64,000 nt of DNA from G963665925 sp963665925 (lineage in GTDB: Bacteria > Bacillota > Clostridia > Peptostreptococcales > Acidaminobacteraceae): the NCBI GenBank assembly GCA_963665925.1, contig OY762511.1, forward strand, positions 3,534,001 to 3,598,000. The letters are read 5' to 3'. The notes below the pieces were generated by a model. That model worked only from the letters and a program-made list of their open reading frames with translations, did no database searches and was not told where the DNA came from. Shown here one piece after another: positions 1-8,010 of the stretch (positions within the stretch are counted from its first letter, which is position 1; the number at the start of each line of letters is the position of its first letter). Made by a program: the position numbers and the translations under genes.

Positions 1-1
1 G

Positions 2-454
2 AGATTGGCCGATCGTTTAAATATGCCACTGGTTGATCTTGACAAAAAAATTGAAGAAGGTGGCTTACCAATTAATGAAATCTTTGAAAAATATGGTGAA
101 GACCACTTTCGCGATATCGAATCTCAAGCGGTACGTGACATTTCAGAGTGTAAAGGCATGATCGTTTCAACTGGCGGCGGTGTCATAATTAGGGAAGAAA
201 ACATACTGTCAATGAAAAAAACGGGAACTCTGGTCTATTTGAAAGGCAGTATTGATACCATTGTCAATAATTTGCAAAATGAACGCGCGGGCCGTCCGCT
301 TTTGAAAGAAGGCGATTTGCGTGAAAAAGTCTGCGGATTAATGGATGTACGTGCTCATAAATACATCAGTGCGTCAGATGTCATCGTGGTTACGGACGAC
401 TTGACACCAGCCCAAATTGCAGAAGAAATCATTACGCTGTTAAAACTTGGCTAG
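2..454 (+). CDS. aroK: Shikimate kinase, 5'-truncated by the window edge
   Basis: Shikimate kinase phosphorylates shikimate with ATP in the shikimate (aromatic amino acid) pathway, in the cytoplasm. The visible part starts after the P-loop: it shows the shikimate-binding DLD segment (VDLDKKIEE), the STGGGV motif and the lid segment ERAGRPLL, all typical of AroK. About 15 N-terminal residues, including the GxxGxGKS Walker A motif, lie before base 1; the reading frame is open from base 2. The TTG at base 5 is an internal leucine and not a start. The next gene, aroQ, acts in the same pathway 63 bases downstream, so the two probably belong to an aromatic-biosynthesis operon that begins outside the window. 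Identification is secure; only the start is missing. Confidence 0.95.
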   Translation, partial: RLADRLNMPLVDLDKKIEEGGLPINEIFEKYGEDHFRDIESQAVRDISECKGMIVSTGGGVIIREENILSMKKTGTLVYLKGSIDTIVNNLQNERAGRPLLKEGDLREKVCGLMDVRAHKYISASDVIVVTDDLTPAQIAEEIITLLKLG

Positions 455-517
455 AAGCCTATTTCGTTGCTATTCAAACACTGAAAAGTGTGGTAATATA
501 TATTGGGATGTGACGCT

Positions 518-967
518 ATGGTGAAAACTATACTAGTTATTAATGGCCCTAACTTAAATATGTTAGGTAAACGAGAGGCAGAGCACTATGGCTGTTTAAC
601 CCTATCAGACATCGAAAAGATGATTCGGGTTGAAGCTGAGAACGCTGGCCTTAATGTTGTGCTAATGCAGTCCAATCACGAAGGTGAAATTATTGACAGA
701 CTGCACGAGTGCATGAATATCTGTGACGGCATCATTATCAATGCAGGAGCTTACACGCATACATCATATGCCATACGAGACGCCATTGAATTGGTTGCGC
801 TGCCGACAGTAGAGGTTCATTTGTCTAATGTCTACGCACGCGAGACCTTCAGGCATAAATCGGTCATTGCACCGGTTTGTCTTGGACAAATTTCTGGACT
901 TCGTGCATATGGGTACATTGCAGCGTTGGGAGCTCTTAAAGCGTACTTTGAAAAGGGTGAATTATAA
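518..967 (+). CDS. aroQ: Type II 3-dehydroquinate dehydratase
   Basis: AroQ dehydrates 3-dehydroquinate to 3-dehydroshikimate, step three of the shikimate pathway; type II enzymes are dodecamers. The family signature is clear: VINGPNLNMLGKRE at the N-terminus with the catalytic tyrosine in EAEHYGC, QSNHEGEIID, the INAGAYTHTS motif, and the histidine-containing VEVHLSNVYARE. From ATG 518 the protein is 149 residues, the usual size. An upstream TTG at 503 would add MGCDA, which does not fit the family, so ATG 518 is preferred; a GGGAT about 8 bases upstream is a modest ribosome binding site. The stop codon overlaps the start of the peptidase gene by one base, so the two are translationally coupled. 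Confidence 0.96.
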   Translation: MVKTILVINGPNLNMLGKREAEHYGCLTLSDIEKMIRVEAENAGLNVVLMQSNHEGEIIDRLHECMNICDGIIINAGAYTHTSYAIRDAIELVALPTVEVHLSNVYARETFRHKSVIAPVCLGQISGLRAYGYIAALGALKAYFEKGEL

Positions 968-2025
968 TGCAGACACTTCAGGCACTTAGGCAAGCTATTA
1001 AAGATCATGAGTTTGAGTCTGTTCTGATTACAAAACCTGAGAACAGAAGGTATGTTAGCGGTTTTAGTGGTACTTCAGCTTTTGTACTTGTAACTGAACA
1101 GCATGCATATGTCATAACGGATTTCAGATACAAGGACCAGGCAGCACGTGAATGTCAAGGGTTTGAAATCTTACTGACTTCAAATGACAAGACAGTTTAC
1201 GATGTTATATCTGAACTGAATTTGAGTCGGATTGCCTACGAAGATGGTTTCATGACAGTTCGCGATTTTAACACTTATAAAAATGAGCTTCATCAAATTC
1301 AATTTTGCGAAATGGGACAGTTGCTTGAAAAACTGAGAATCTGCAAAATGGACTTTGAAATTCAAAAGCTTAGAAAATCGGCTAAGATTGCAGATCTGGC
1401 ATTTGATCACATTATCGAATTCATCAAGCCAGGTATGAAAGAGCGAGAAGTTGCCCTTGAACTTGAAATGTTTATGAAGCACCAAGGCGCTACTGCACTT
1501 TCCTTTGATATCATTGTCGCTTCTGGCTGGAGATCTTCCATGCCCCATGGCAGAGCGAGTGACAAGCGTATTGAAACAGGTGATTTTGTAACAATGGATT
1601 TTGGATGTATACTGGATGGGTACTGTTCAGACATGACAAGAACTGTTGTTGTTGGTGAAGCCAGCGAGAAGCAAAAAGAAATTTACAACATTGTTTTACG
1701 CGCTCAAGAAGAAGCGCTTCGGACAATACGTCCAGGCATTCGCGGCAAAGACGCGGACCAAGTTGCGAGAGATATAATCACTGAAGCAGGTTATGGCGAA
1801 TATTTTGGCCATGGACTTGGACATGGTGTAGGTCTTGAAGTTCATGAGGATCCAAGGCTGTCACCCATCGGTGAAATAATATTAGAAAAAAATATGGTGG
1901 TTACTGATGAACCGGGTATCTATATTCCAGAGTTCGGGGGCGTTCGTATCGAAGACCTCGTTGTGGTTACTGAAAACGGATGTGAACGTTTGTCAAACGC
2001 ACCAAAACATTTAATTCAGATTTAA
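967..2025 (+). CDS. M24 family Xaa-Pro aminopeptidase
   Basis: Cytoplasmic metallopeptidase that removes an N-terminal residue preceding proline, or splits Xaa-Pro dipeptides. The N-terminal creatinase-like domain (residues ~1–125) is followed by the pita-bread M24 catalytic domain. Metal ligands can be read: Asp in TMDFGCILDGY, Asp in SDMTRTV, His in GHGLGHGVGLEVHE, Glu in TDEPGIYIP and Glu in GVRIEDLV. At 352 residues it matches the YqhT/PepQ-type enzymes that sit between aroQ and efp in many Bacillota. The ATG overlaps the aroQ stop by one base and efp starts 16 bases downstream with a GGAGG site, so the three are co-transcribed. Whether it prefers dipeptides or longer peptides cannot be decided from sequence. 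Confidence 0.93.
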   Translation: MQTLQALRQAIKDHEFESVLITKPENRRYVSGFSGTSAFVLVTEQHAYVITDFRYKDQAARECQGFEILLTSNDKTVYDVISELNLSRIAYEDGFMTVRDFNTYKNELHQIQFCEMGQLLEKLRICKMDFEIQKLRKSAKIADLAFDHIIEFIKPGMKEREVALELEMFMKHQGATALSFDIIVASGWRSSMPHGRASDKRIETGDFVTMDFGCILDGYCSDMTRTVVVGEASEKQKEIYNIVLRAQEEALRTIRPGIRGKDADQVARDIITEAGYGEYFGHGLGHGVGLEVHEDPRLSPIGEIILEKNMVVTDEPGIYIPEFGGVRIEDLVVVTENGCERLSNAPKHLIQI

Positions 2026-2040
2026 ATCGGAGGTATAAGC

Positions 2041-2598
2041 ATGATTTCTGCAGGTGATTTTAGAAAAGGTATGACTTTTGAGGTAAATGGCGAGCCGGTT
2101 GTAGTTGTAGACTTCCAACACGTTAAGCCAGGTAAGGGTGCTGCGTTCGTAAGAACTAAGTACAAGTCGCTGCTAACAGGCGCTACACGTGAAACAACTT
2201 TTAACCCATCTGAAAAGTTTCCAAAGGCACACATTGAAACTAAGGAAATGCAATATCTATACAGTGATGGCGACCTATACTACTTCATGGACAATGAAAC
2301 ATACGATCAGATTCCACTTCAGTTTGAACTGGTTGAAGATTCTATCAAATACATCAAGGAAAATGACAGTGTTATGCTGAAATTCTACAAGGGCCAGTGT
2401 TTCGTTGTTGAAGCACCAAACTTTGTTATCCTTGAAGTAACTGAAACTGAGCCAGGCGTTAAGGGTGATACAGCTTCAAACGTTACTAAGAAAGCTGTTC
2501 TTGAGACTGGTGCTGTTGTCAATGTGCCGCTGTTCGTTAATGAAGGCGATAAGGTAAAGGTTGACACAAGAACTGATGAATACCTGTCACGTGCATAA
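2041..2598 (+). CDS. efp: Elongation factor P
   Basis: EF-P binds between the P and E sites of ribosomes stalled on polyproline and stimulates peptide bond formation. The protein has the KOW-like N-domain with the loop KPGKG, whose lysine is residue 32, the position modified in other bacteria, followed by two OB domains ending in VDTRTDEYLSRA, the typical C-terminus. Length is 185 residues, standard for the family. The ribosome binding site is GGAGG at 2030–2034. Codon use is biased as in strongly expressed genes. A 7-bp hairpin (2630–2656) without a clear T-run follows, then the acidic zinc-ribbon protein. Confidence 0.98.
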   Translation: MISAGDFRKGMTFEVNGEPVVVVDFQHVKPGKGAAFVRTKYKSLLTGATRETTFNPSEKFPKAHIETKEMQYLYSDGDLYYFMDNETYDQIPLQFELVEDSIKYIKENDSVMLKFYKGQCFVVEAPNFVILEVTETEPGVKGDTASNVTKKAVLETGAVVNVPLFVNEGDKVKVDTRTDEYLSRA

Positions 2599-2685
2599 TT
2601 AGCGTGATAAGGATCATATAATTCTAAAGGTCTGCTGCTTAAAAATGGGAGCAGACTGCCATAATGACTCTAAGGAGGTTATATC

Positions 2686-3141
2686 ATGAGCTATCTACTG
2701 GAAAAGGTGTCCTATTTGAAGGGTCTTGCTGAAGGCATGGAAGTAGAGCAAAACTCTAAGGAAGGTAAGCTGCTGGTCCACATCATTGATTTGCTGGAGG
2801 ATTTTGCAGGTGCTATTGATGAACTTGATACAGACCTCGAAGATTTGGAAGAATACGTTGAAGACGTAGACGAAGATCTTGCTGATCTTGAAGATTATGT
2901 TGAGTCTGTGGATGAAGATCTGGCTGATCTTGAGGACGAAATCGAAATGGAATATGGCTTGTCTGATTATGAAGAATTTGAATGTCCGCATTGCGGAGAA
3001 GCTGTTCTTGTTGATCAGGACTGGGATGACGAAGATTGCTGTGTTGAACTTACGTGTCCTGAATGCGGTAAAGATTTTGTCATAACAGACGATTGCTGCT
3101 GCTGTGATGCCGATCTTGAAGAAGAAGAATCTGAAAAGTAA
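2686..3141 (+). CDS. Acidic CD1247-type N-terminal domain protein with zinc ribbon
   Basis: Function unknown. The first ~45 residues (MSYLLEKVSYLKGLAEGM…) resemble the CD1247 N-terminal domain found in clostridial proteins encoded beside efp. Residues ~45–85 are an extremely acidic, probably coiled-coil stretch with a near-perfect duplication (SVDEDLADLED after DVDEDLADLED). It is followed by two CxxC pairs (CPHC and CPEC, residues ~93–128) that form a probable zinc ribbon, and by a Cys/Asp/Glu-rich tail with four adjacent cysteines. AAGGAGG at 2672–2678 supports the ATG. A strong terminator follows at 3149–3176. The zinc ribbon suggests nucleic-acid or protein binding, but no role is established as far as I know. 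Confidence 0.8.
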   Translation: MSYLLEKVSYLKGLAEGMEVEQNSKEGKLLVHIIDLLEDFAGAIDELDTDLEDLEEYVEDVDEDLADLEDYVESVDEDLADLEDEIEMEYGLSDYEEFECPHCGEAVLVDQDWDDEDCCVELTCPECGKDFVITDDCCCCDADLEEEESEK

Positions 3142-3148
3142 TTGCTGT

Positions 3149-3176
3149 GCCCGCGGAAATTTCTGCGGGCATTTTC
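3149..3176 (+). terminator. Rho-independent terminator after the efp cluster
   Basis: GCCCGC (3149–3154) pairs with GCGGGC (3165–3170), with a self-complementary GAAATTTC in the loop and ATTTTCC after it. It lies 8 bases after the preceding stop codon. Confidence 0.8.
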
Positions 3177-3270
3177 CATGCATGCCCACATGCAGCATTC
3201 AGGTTTGGTCAAAACTTGAATTAGCGCTATGCCAAATAAAATGTAAACACTCTGTAATACAGTAGATTCA

Positions 3271-3299
3271 TTGTGTTTACGGGTTGCATCTGGTATAAT
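3271..3299 (+). promoter_or_regulatory. Sigma-A-type promoter of the asp23-like/nusB operon
   Basis: TTGTGT at 3271–3276, a 17-base spacer and a consensus TATAAT at 3294–3299, 25 bases before the ATG at 3324. It lies after the terminator of the previous unit, so it probably starts the long operon that runs to tlyA. Confidence 0.75.
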
Positions 3300-3323
3300 A
3301 ATCCTATGATTGGAGGGACTGCA

Positions 3324-3722
3324 ATGGCTGAAAAAACACAAATTAACGCATTGGAATATGGAAACGTAAATATATCTGATGATGTAATTGGTATTATCAC
3401 ATCAATCGCCGCAGGTGAAATTGAAGGCGTAAACGGATTATCCGGAGGATTTGCAGAAGACCTGGCGGAAATGTTTGGTGTTAAAAACCTGAAAAAAGGT
3501 GTAAAAGTAGATATACAGGATGACATCGTTGTTGTCGATTTAAATATTATTGTGGATTTTGGAATCAAAATTCCTGATGTTGCATGGCAAGTGCAGGAAA
3601 ATGTCAAGACTGCTGTTGAGACAATGACTGGTCTGACAGTTAAAGAAGTCAACATTCATGTTCAAGGCATCAACATGGACTCGGGTGAAGAAATTCCACT
3701 AGATGATTCAATTGAAGACTAA
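3324..3722 (+). CDS. Asp23/Gls24 family envelope stress protein (YqhY-like)
   Basis: Small Asp23/Gls24 family protein. Family members are abundant membrane-associated proteins linked to envelope stress and, for YqhY, to control of acetyl-CoA carboxylase. Features are GNVNISDDVIGIITSIAAGEIEGVNGLSGGF near the start, a VDLNIIVDFGIKIPDVAWQVQENVK core and VKEVNIHVQGI near the end, all characteristic. The protein is 132 residues from ATG 3324, which has GGAGG 8–12 bases upstream; longer upstream frames run through the promoter and are rejected. It sits before nusB, as in many Bacillota. In clostridial relatives the spoIIIA operon usually separates CD1247 from this gene; here only ~180 bases do. Confidence 0.9.
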   Translation: MAEKTQINALEYGNVNISDDVIGIITSIAAGEIEGVNGLSGGFAEDLAEMFGVKNLKKGVKVDIQDDIVVVDLNIIVDFGIKIPDVAWQVQENVKTAVETMTGLTVKEVNIHVQGINMDSGEEIPLDDSIED

Positions 3723-3818
3723 CAAATTTGAAAGAAAACTTCGCGCTTCCAGTTAGGCTTACAAGCAAAAGGAAGCCGGAGTTTTTCTCAAGTCTGTAAT
3801 ATGTAAATGGAGGTCCAA

Positions 3819-4217
3819 ATGGGCAGAAAACAAGCGCGGGAAACTGCAATGCAGTGTATCTATCAACTGGAAATGCATAACGAATATACAATTGAGCGTG
3901 TCGATGCATATCTGGAAGACACTGTACAGAACGGTGCTGATAAGAAATTCGTTTCGGATTTGGTGAAGGTTTACATCGACCACCACGAAAATGTAGACAG
4001 TGAAATCACATCACATCTGAAAAAAGGCTGGAAGCTGGAAAGACTGGCTAAAATCGATCTGGCAATTTTGAGAATTGCACTGACAGAAATTCTCTACTGC
4101 GAAGATATACCTGAGAGTGTATCAATCAATGAGGCTGTAAATCTTTCAAAGAAATTCAGTGATGATGCATCAAGTTCATTCATTAACGGTCTTCTCGGCG
4201 CTGCAGTCGGTAACTAA
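3819..4217 (+). CDS. nusB: Transcription antitermination factor NusB
   Basis: NusB binds boxA RNA with NusE/S10 and supports antitermination of rRNA transcription. The sequence is all-helical and typical: MGRKQARETAMQCIYQLEMH at the start, LKKGWKLERLAKIDLAILRIALTEILY in the middle, and ESVSINEAVNLSKKFSDDASSSFINGLLG at the end. ATG 3819 gives 132 residues and has GGAGG at 3809–3813; a start at 3807 would place the site inside the gene. The gap to the preceding gene holds no terminator, so it belongs to the operon starting at ~3306. Confidence 0.97.
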   Translation: MGRKQARETAMQCIYQLEMHNEYTIERVDAYLEDTVQNGADKKFVSDLVKVYIDHHENVDSEITSHLKKGWKLERLAKIDLAILRIALTEILYCEDIPESVSINEAVNLSKKFSDDASSSFINGLLGAAVGN

Positions 4218-4228
4218 GGATGTAGAAA

Positions 4229-5185
4229 ATGAAACCTTATACCCTAGGTATTGACACCAGTTGTTATACAACTTCAATTACTGTTGTAGACGCAAAAAGT
4301 GAAATCATTTTTGAAAATCGAAAAATGCTTGAGGTTAAAAAGGGAGCTCGAGGGCTTAGACAGTCTGAGGGCTTTTTTCAGCATGTCATGAATTTGCCTG
4401 AACTGCTTGAAGAGGCTTCGAATGCCTGTGATATGAAAAGCATAGGGTGTATTGCTGTAAGCACAAGGCCAAGAAATGTTGAAGGCTCATATATGCCTGT
4501 TTTTACGGCTGGGGAACGCATTGCCAAAAGTCTTTCGCTTGCGCTGGATGTTCCAATGTTTACAACAACACATCAGGACGGACACTTAATGGCCGCTGTC
4601 AAATCATGTGCATTTGACCACACAAAGCCCCATATTGCAGTGCATCTTTCTGGAGGAACATCAGAAATTCTCTCAGTAGATTGGAGCCAAGACGGGTTTA
4701 AATGTGAAATTCTAGGTGGAAGCCTTGATATTTCTGCAGGACAATTAATTGATCGCGTAGGCGTCGAACTAGGACTAGACTTCCCATGTGGAAAAGAGCT
4801 GGATAAAGCATCGGAAAATCACACGAAAAGTCTTAAATTTCCCTTATCAGTTAAAGGGAACTACTTCAATCTCAGTGGCGCAGAGGCCTACGGCCTGAAA
4901 TACGCTGAACAGGGTGAAAAACTCGAAGATATTGCAGCCGGTATTTTTGAAGCAATTATGAAATCGCTTCTTAAAAGTCTGGTGTCTGTTTGTCAGCAAA
5001 CTGGTCTAAAAACCATAGTCATGGCTGGTGGCGTATCATCTAGCACCTACATGCGCAGTCGACTTCCAGGAGTTTTCAATGCACACGGGATTGAAATCCT
5101 TTTTGCAAAGCCAGCTTTTGCTGCCGATAACGCCATTGGCACGGCCGTGCTTGGTTCTTTGTGGAATAGGGGGGAGAGTATATGA
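4229..5185 (+). CDS. TsaD/Kae1-like ASKHA-fold protein (peptidase M22 paralogue)
   Basis: Related to TsaD/Kae1, the enzyme that transfers the threonylcarbamoyl group in t6A tRNA modification, but this looks like the divergent paralogue often found beside xseA in Clostridia. Visible ASKHA features are LGIDTSCYTTS (phosphate loop), THQDGH (the HxxxH metal motif), HLSGGTSEIL (second phosphate motif) and VMAGGVSSSTYMR near the C-terminus. At 318 residues it is slightly shorter than TsaD (about 335–340). The stop overlaps the xseA start (ATGA at 5182–5185). No partner such as tsaB or tsaE is in the window. Its substrate is unknown, and calling it tsaD would overstate the evidence. Confidence 0.8.
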   Translation: MKPYTLGIDTSCYTTSITVVDAKSEIIFENRKMLEVKKGARGLRQSEGFFQHVMNLPELLEEASNACDMKSIGCIAVSTRPRNVEGSYMPVFTAGERIAKSLSLALDVPMFTTTHQDGHLMAAVKSCAFDHTKPHIAVHLSGGTSEILSVDWSQDGFKCEILGGSLDISAGQLIDRVGVELGLDFPCGKELDKASENHTKSLKFPLSVKGNYFNLSGAEAYGLKYAEQGEKLEDIAAGIFEAIMKSLLKSLVSVCQQTGLKTIVMAGGVSSSTYMRSRLPGVFNAHGIEILFAKPAFAADNAIGTAVLGSLWNRGESI

Positions 5186-6393
5186 AACTTAGACCCTTAT
5201 CTGTAACAGAGGTTAATAGCTACATCAAAAGAAGTCTATCTTATGATCCAATCCTTTCAAATCTGATTGTTGAAGGGGAGTTGTCAGGTTTTAAGCTTCA
5301 TTCCAGTGGGCATGCCTATTTCAACTTGAAGGACAGTGATTCAAGAATAAGCTGTGTCATGTTTCATAGAGACTTCGAAACCGTTGATTTCTTGCCAGTA
5401 GATGGTATGAAGTTGAAAGCCAAGGGATACATTTCTGTTTATGAGCGTGACGGCAAATATCAATTATATGTCAAAGGCCTAGAAAAAAGTGGCATTGGCG
5501 ATTTACATATTGAGTTTGAAAAAATGAAACAAAAACTGAGTGAGGAAGGACTCTTTGATCAGAGTATCAAAAAACCTATCCCAGCTTATCCGGAAAAGAT
5601 TGCTGTTGTGACGTCGCCTACGGGCGCAGCAATCAGAGATATTATTCAAGTCTTCACAAGACGCGTCAGTTACTGTGACCTTACTGTTTTTCCAGTTCGG
5701 GTACAAGGCGAAACCGCATCGGCTGAAATATCAAATGCTATTCAATCGATAAACGAGATTGGAGGCTTTGATTTAATCATCACCGGACGTGGCGGTGGAT
5801 CCATTGAAGACCTCTGGGGATTCAATGAAGAAAATGTCGCCCGTGCAATATATGCATCCGATATTCCTGTTATCTCTGGTGTTGGCCATGAAACAGATTT
5901 TACTATTGCTGATTTTGTTTCAGACATGCGGGCACCGACACCTTCCGCGGCGGCAGAACTGGCTGCAGTATCTGACAATGAGCTGCTTGGCTACTTAAAG
6001 GCCCTTAGCGGCAAACTGACAGAGTCTCTCAGGTACCGGGCGGATATCTTTAGAGAAACACTGGAGGCCTATCGTCCTCAAATACTCGCAGGTAAGATTT
6101 CCAAGCTGAGTGAGTTAAAAAGATTTGAACTGGAAGTCACTCGTGACAAACTGATTCAAAGTATGAATAATGACATTTCATATAAACGTCAGGAACTCAT
6201 GCATACAGGACGACTGCTCGACCAGATCAGCCCCTTGAAAACACTTGAGCGCGGGTACAGTATCGCGCAAAACGAAAAAGGCCAGGTCATCAAGTCTGTT
6301 TCATCGGTTAAGGCTGAAGACATTATTGATGTAAGGCTCTCTGACGGGCACTTGAAAGCTAGGATTGAGTCAGTTGTTAAAGCTAAGGAGTAA
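5182..6393 (+). CDS. xseA: Exodeoxyribonuclease VII large subunit
   Basis: Large subunit of ExoVII, which degrades single-stranded DNA into short oligonucleotides in repair. The N-terminal OB-fold (residues ~1–100, starting LRPLSVTEVNSYIK) is followed by the catalytic domain with VVTSPTGAAIRDI, ITGRGGGSIEDLWGFNEE and SGVGHETDFTIADFVSDMRAPTPSAAAE, then a long coiled-coil region and a C-terminal ERGYSI segment. Length (403) matches the family. It overlaps the upstream gene by 4 bases and is followed after 3 bases by xseB, so subunit synthesis is coupled. Confidence 0.97.
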   Translation: MKLRPLSVTEVNSYIKRSLSYDPILSNLIVEGELSGFKLHSSGHAYFNLKDSDSRISCVMFHRDFETVDFLPVDGMKLKAKGYISVYERDGKYQLYVKGLEKSGIGDLHIEFEKMKQKLSEEGLFDQSIKKPIPAYPEKIAVVTSPTGAAIRDIIQVFTRRVSYCDLTVFPVRVQGETASAEISNAIQSINEIGGFDLIITGRGGGSIEDLWGFNEENVARAIYASDIPVISGVGHETDFTIADFVSDMRAPTPSAAAELAAVSDNELLGYLKALSGKLTESLRYRADIFRETLEAYRPQILAGKISKLSELKRFELEVTRDKLIQSMNNDISYKRQELMHTGRLLDQISPLKTLERGYSIAQNEKGQVIKSVSSVKAEDIIDVRLSDGHLKARIESVVKAKE

Positions 6394-6396
6394 ACT

Positions 6397-6609
6397 ATGG
6401 CTAAAAAGAAAAACTTCGAAAACCAATTGGATAGACTTAAAGAAATTGTTGACCAAATGGAAAAGGGAACCGTCAAACTCGAAGATGCACTTAAACTCTT
6501 TGAAGAAGGCGTTGGCCTTTATTCAAACTGTAATGAACTTTTAGAAAGTGCAGAACAGAAAATTAAAATCATGACCGAAACTGGCGAGAAAAACTTTGAC
6601 GAAGCTTAG
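6397..6609 (+). CDS. xseB: Exodeoxyribonuclease VII small subunit
   Basis: Small helical subunit that assembles on the coiled coil of XseA. The protein is 70 residues and shows the family pattern NFENQLDRLKEIVDQMEKGTV followed by LEDALKLFEEGVGL and a final helix with LLESAEQKIKI. It lies 3 bases after xseA and 14 before ispA, in the same operon. Confidence 0.96.
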   Translation: MAKKKNFENQLDRLKEIVDQMEKGTVKLEDALKLFEEGVGLYSNCNELLESAEQKIKIMTETGEKNFDEA

Positions 6610-6623
6610 GGGATAGATAATCA

Positions 6624-7550
6624 ATGGAATCGTACGCACATAAGTCGGAACATGACACTATGGATTTTTCCAGAATACTTGGTGAAAAGAAAGAGACTTT
6701 TGAAACCCATCTTTATACTTACTTTTCTAAAGGTGATACTTCATACCAGAGTGCACTCTATGAGGCGATGCAATACAGTTTGAAGGCTGGCGGTAAAAGA
6801 CTCAGGCCTATCATTCTTTTAGAGTGTGCACAGATGTTTGGCGCTGCGCCTGAAAAGGCTTTGCCTTATGCAGCCGCACTTGAAATGATTCATACTTATT
6901 CGTTGATACATGATGATTTGCCTGCCATGGATGACGATGATTTAAGACGCGGCAAACCGACCAGTCATAAGGTTTTTGGAGAAGCAACCGCGATACTAGC
7001 AGGTGACGCACTTCTAAACAGCGCGCATACAATCATGCTTCAATGTGTTCTTGAAAATGGATTTGATAAAAACATGTCAAATGCCACTTTTGAAATTTCC
7101 AAAAAAGCAGGTGCCGATGGCATGATTGTCGGACAAATTGCAGATATCGCAAATGAGAATATTCAAATCGATCTGCCAACACTTGATTATATCAATGAAA
7201 ACAAGACTGGAGCACTTATTGAAGCTTCCTTCACAGCTGGTGCCATGCTTGGCGGAGCCTCCGATGATGAGATTGACATATTGAGGAAAATTGCGCGTAA
7301 CATTGGCTTATCCTTTCAAATAATTGATGATATACTTGATATAGAGGGTGATACTGAAATTATTGGAAAACCAGTGGGCAGCGACGAGAAGAATCTGAAA
7401 ACCACTTATCCTCAATTAATGGGGCTGGATGTTGCAAAGTCAACGGCTAATACATTGACAAGTGATGCAGCACGCATGCTTGAATCAATGCCATATGACA
7501 CGCAATTTCTGGAAAACCTGATTGTTGAACTGCTTGGCAGAAAACTCTAA
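6624..7550 (+). CDS. ispA: Polyprenyl (farnesyl/geranylgeranyl) diphosphate synthase
   Basis: Condenses isopentenyl diphosphate with allylic diphosphates to give C15/C20 isoprenoid diphosphates. The first aspartate-rich motif DDLPAMDDDD is at residues 97–106 and the second, DDILD, lies near residue 235; GGKRLRP (substrate binding) and GKPVGSDEKN are also present. Length is 308, slightly longer than usual because of an N-terminal extension of ~12 residues. An internal ATG at 6660 would remove it but has no ribosome binding site, whereas AGGGGAT precedes ATG 6624. With dxs downstream and ispH at 33.7 kb the window holds three isoprenoid genes. Chain length specificity is not decidable here. Confidence 0.95.
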   Translation: MESYAHKSEHDTMDFSRILGEKKETFETHLYTYFSKGDTSYQSALYEAMQYSLKAGGKRLRPIILLECAQMFGAAPEKALPYAAALEMIHTYSLIHDDLPAMDDDDLRRGKPTSHKVFGEATAILAGDALLNSAHTIMLQCVLENGFDKNMSNATFEISKKAGADGMIVGQIADIANENIQIDLPTLDYINENKTGALIEASFTAGAMLGGASDDEIDILRKIARNIGLSFQIIDDILDIEGDTEIIGKPVGSDEKNLKTTYPQLMGLDVAKSTANTLTSDAARMLESMPYDTQFLENLIVELLGRKL

Positions 7551-7565
7551 GAGAGAGGTTGAGGG

Positions 7566-8009
7566 ATGAATTTTTTCGAAGGATTATTTAACAATGCAGT
7601 ATTTGGATCAGCATTCATAGCCTGGTTCATAGCACAAGTGATGAAAGTAATACTGACCTTCATATTTGAAGGCAGATTAAATATATATAGAATGATCGGT
7701 TCAGGCGGCATGCCGTCCAGCCACTCATCCTTCGTAATGGGGATGTCCACGGCAGTAGGTATCACACAAGGTTGGGATTCTCCAATGTATGCCGTATCTC
7801 TAGTACTTAGTCTTATTGTCATGTACGACGCTTCTGGTGTCAGAAGAGCCGTTGGCAAACAGGCTATCATCCTGAATAACATTATTGAAGATTTATATCA
7901 CCATAAGCCAATTGCGCAGGATAAGCTCAAGGAACTTGTTGGGCACACACCGGTTGAGGTTTTTGCCGGTGCAATTCTGGGTATTGTCGTAGCAAATATA
8001 TTTGTGTAA
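7566..8009 (+). CDS. Divergent PAP2 family membrane protein (YuiD-like)
   Basis: Small integral membrane protein of the divergent PAP2 (DUF212) family, predicted to act on lipid or isoprenoid phosphates. The phosphatase-like motif GGMPSSHSSFVMG (residues ~42–54) and the conserved segment ASGVRRAVGKQA are visible, with about four hydrophobic segments in 147 residues. It sits between ispA and the OLE RNA, directly in the isoprenoid operon; a role in undecaprenyl or isoprenoid phosphate turnover is an inference. GAGAGAGG and GAGGG sequences lie just before the ATG. Confidence 0.9.
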   Translation: MNFFEGLFNNAVFGSAFIAWFIAQVMKVILTFIFEGRLNIYRMIGSGGMPSSHSSFVMGMSTAVGITQGWDSPMYAVSLVLSLIVMYDASGVRRAVGKQAIILNNIIEDLYHHKPIAQDKLKELVGHTPVEVFAGAILGIVVANIFV

Positions 8010-8010
8010 A

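Noticed and set aside
2695..3198. 167-codon minus-strand frame opposite the acidic protein
   Set aside because: A mirror artefact of the Glu/Asp-rich codons; the plus-strand gene has the ribosome site and zinc-ribbon motifs.
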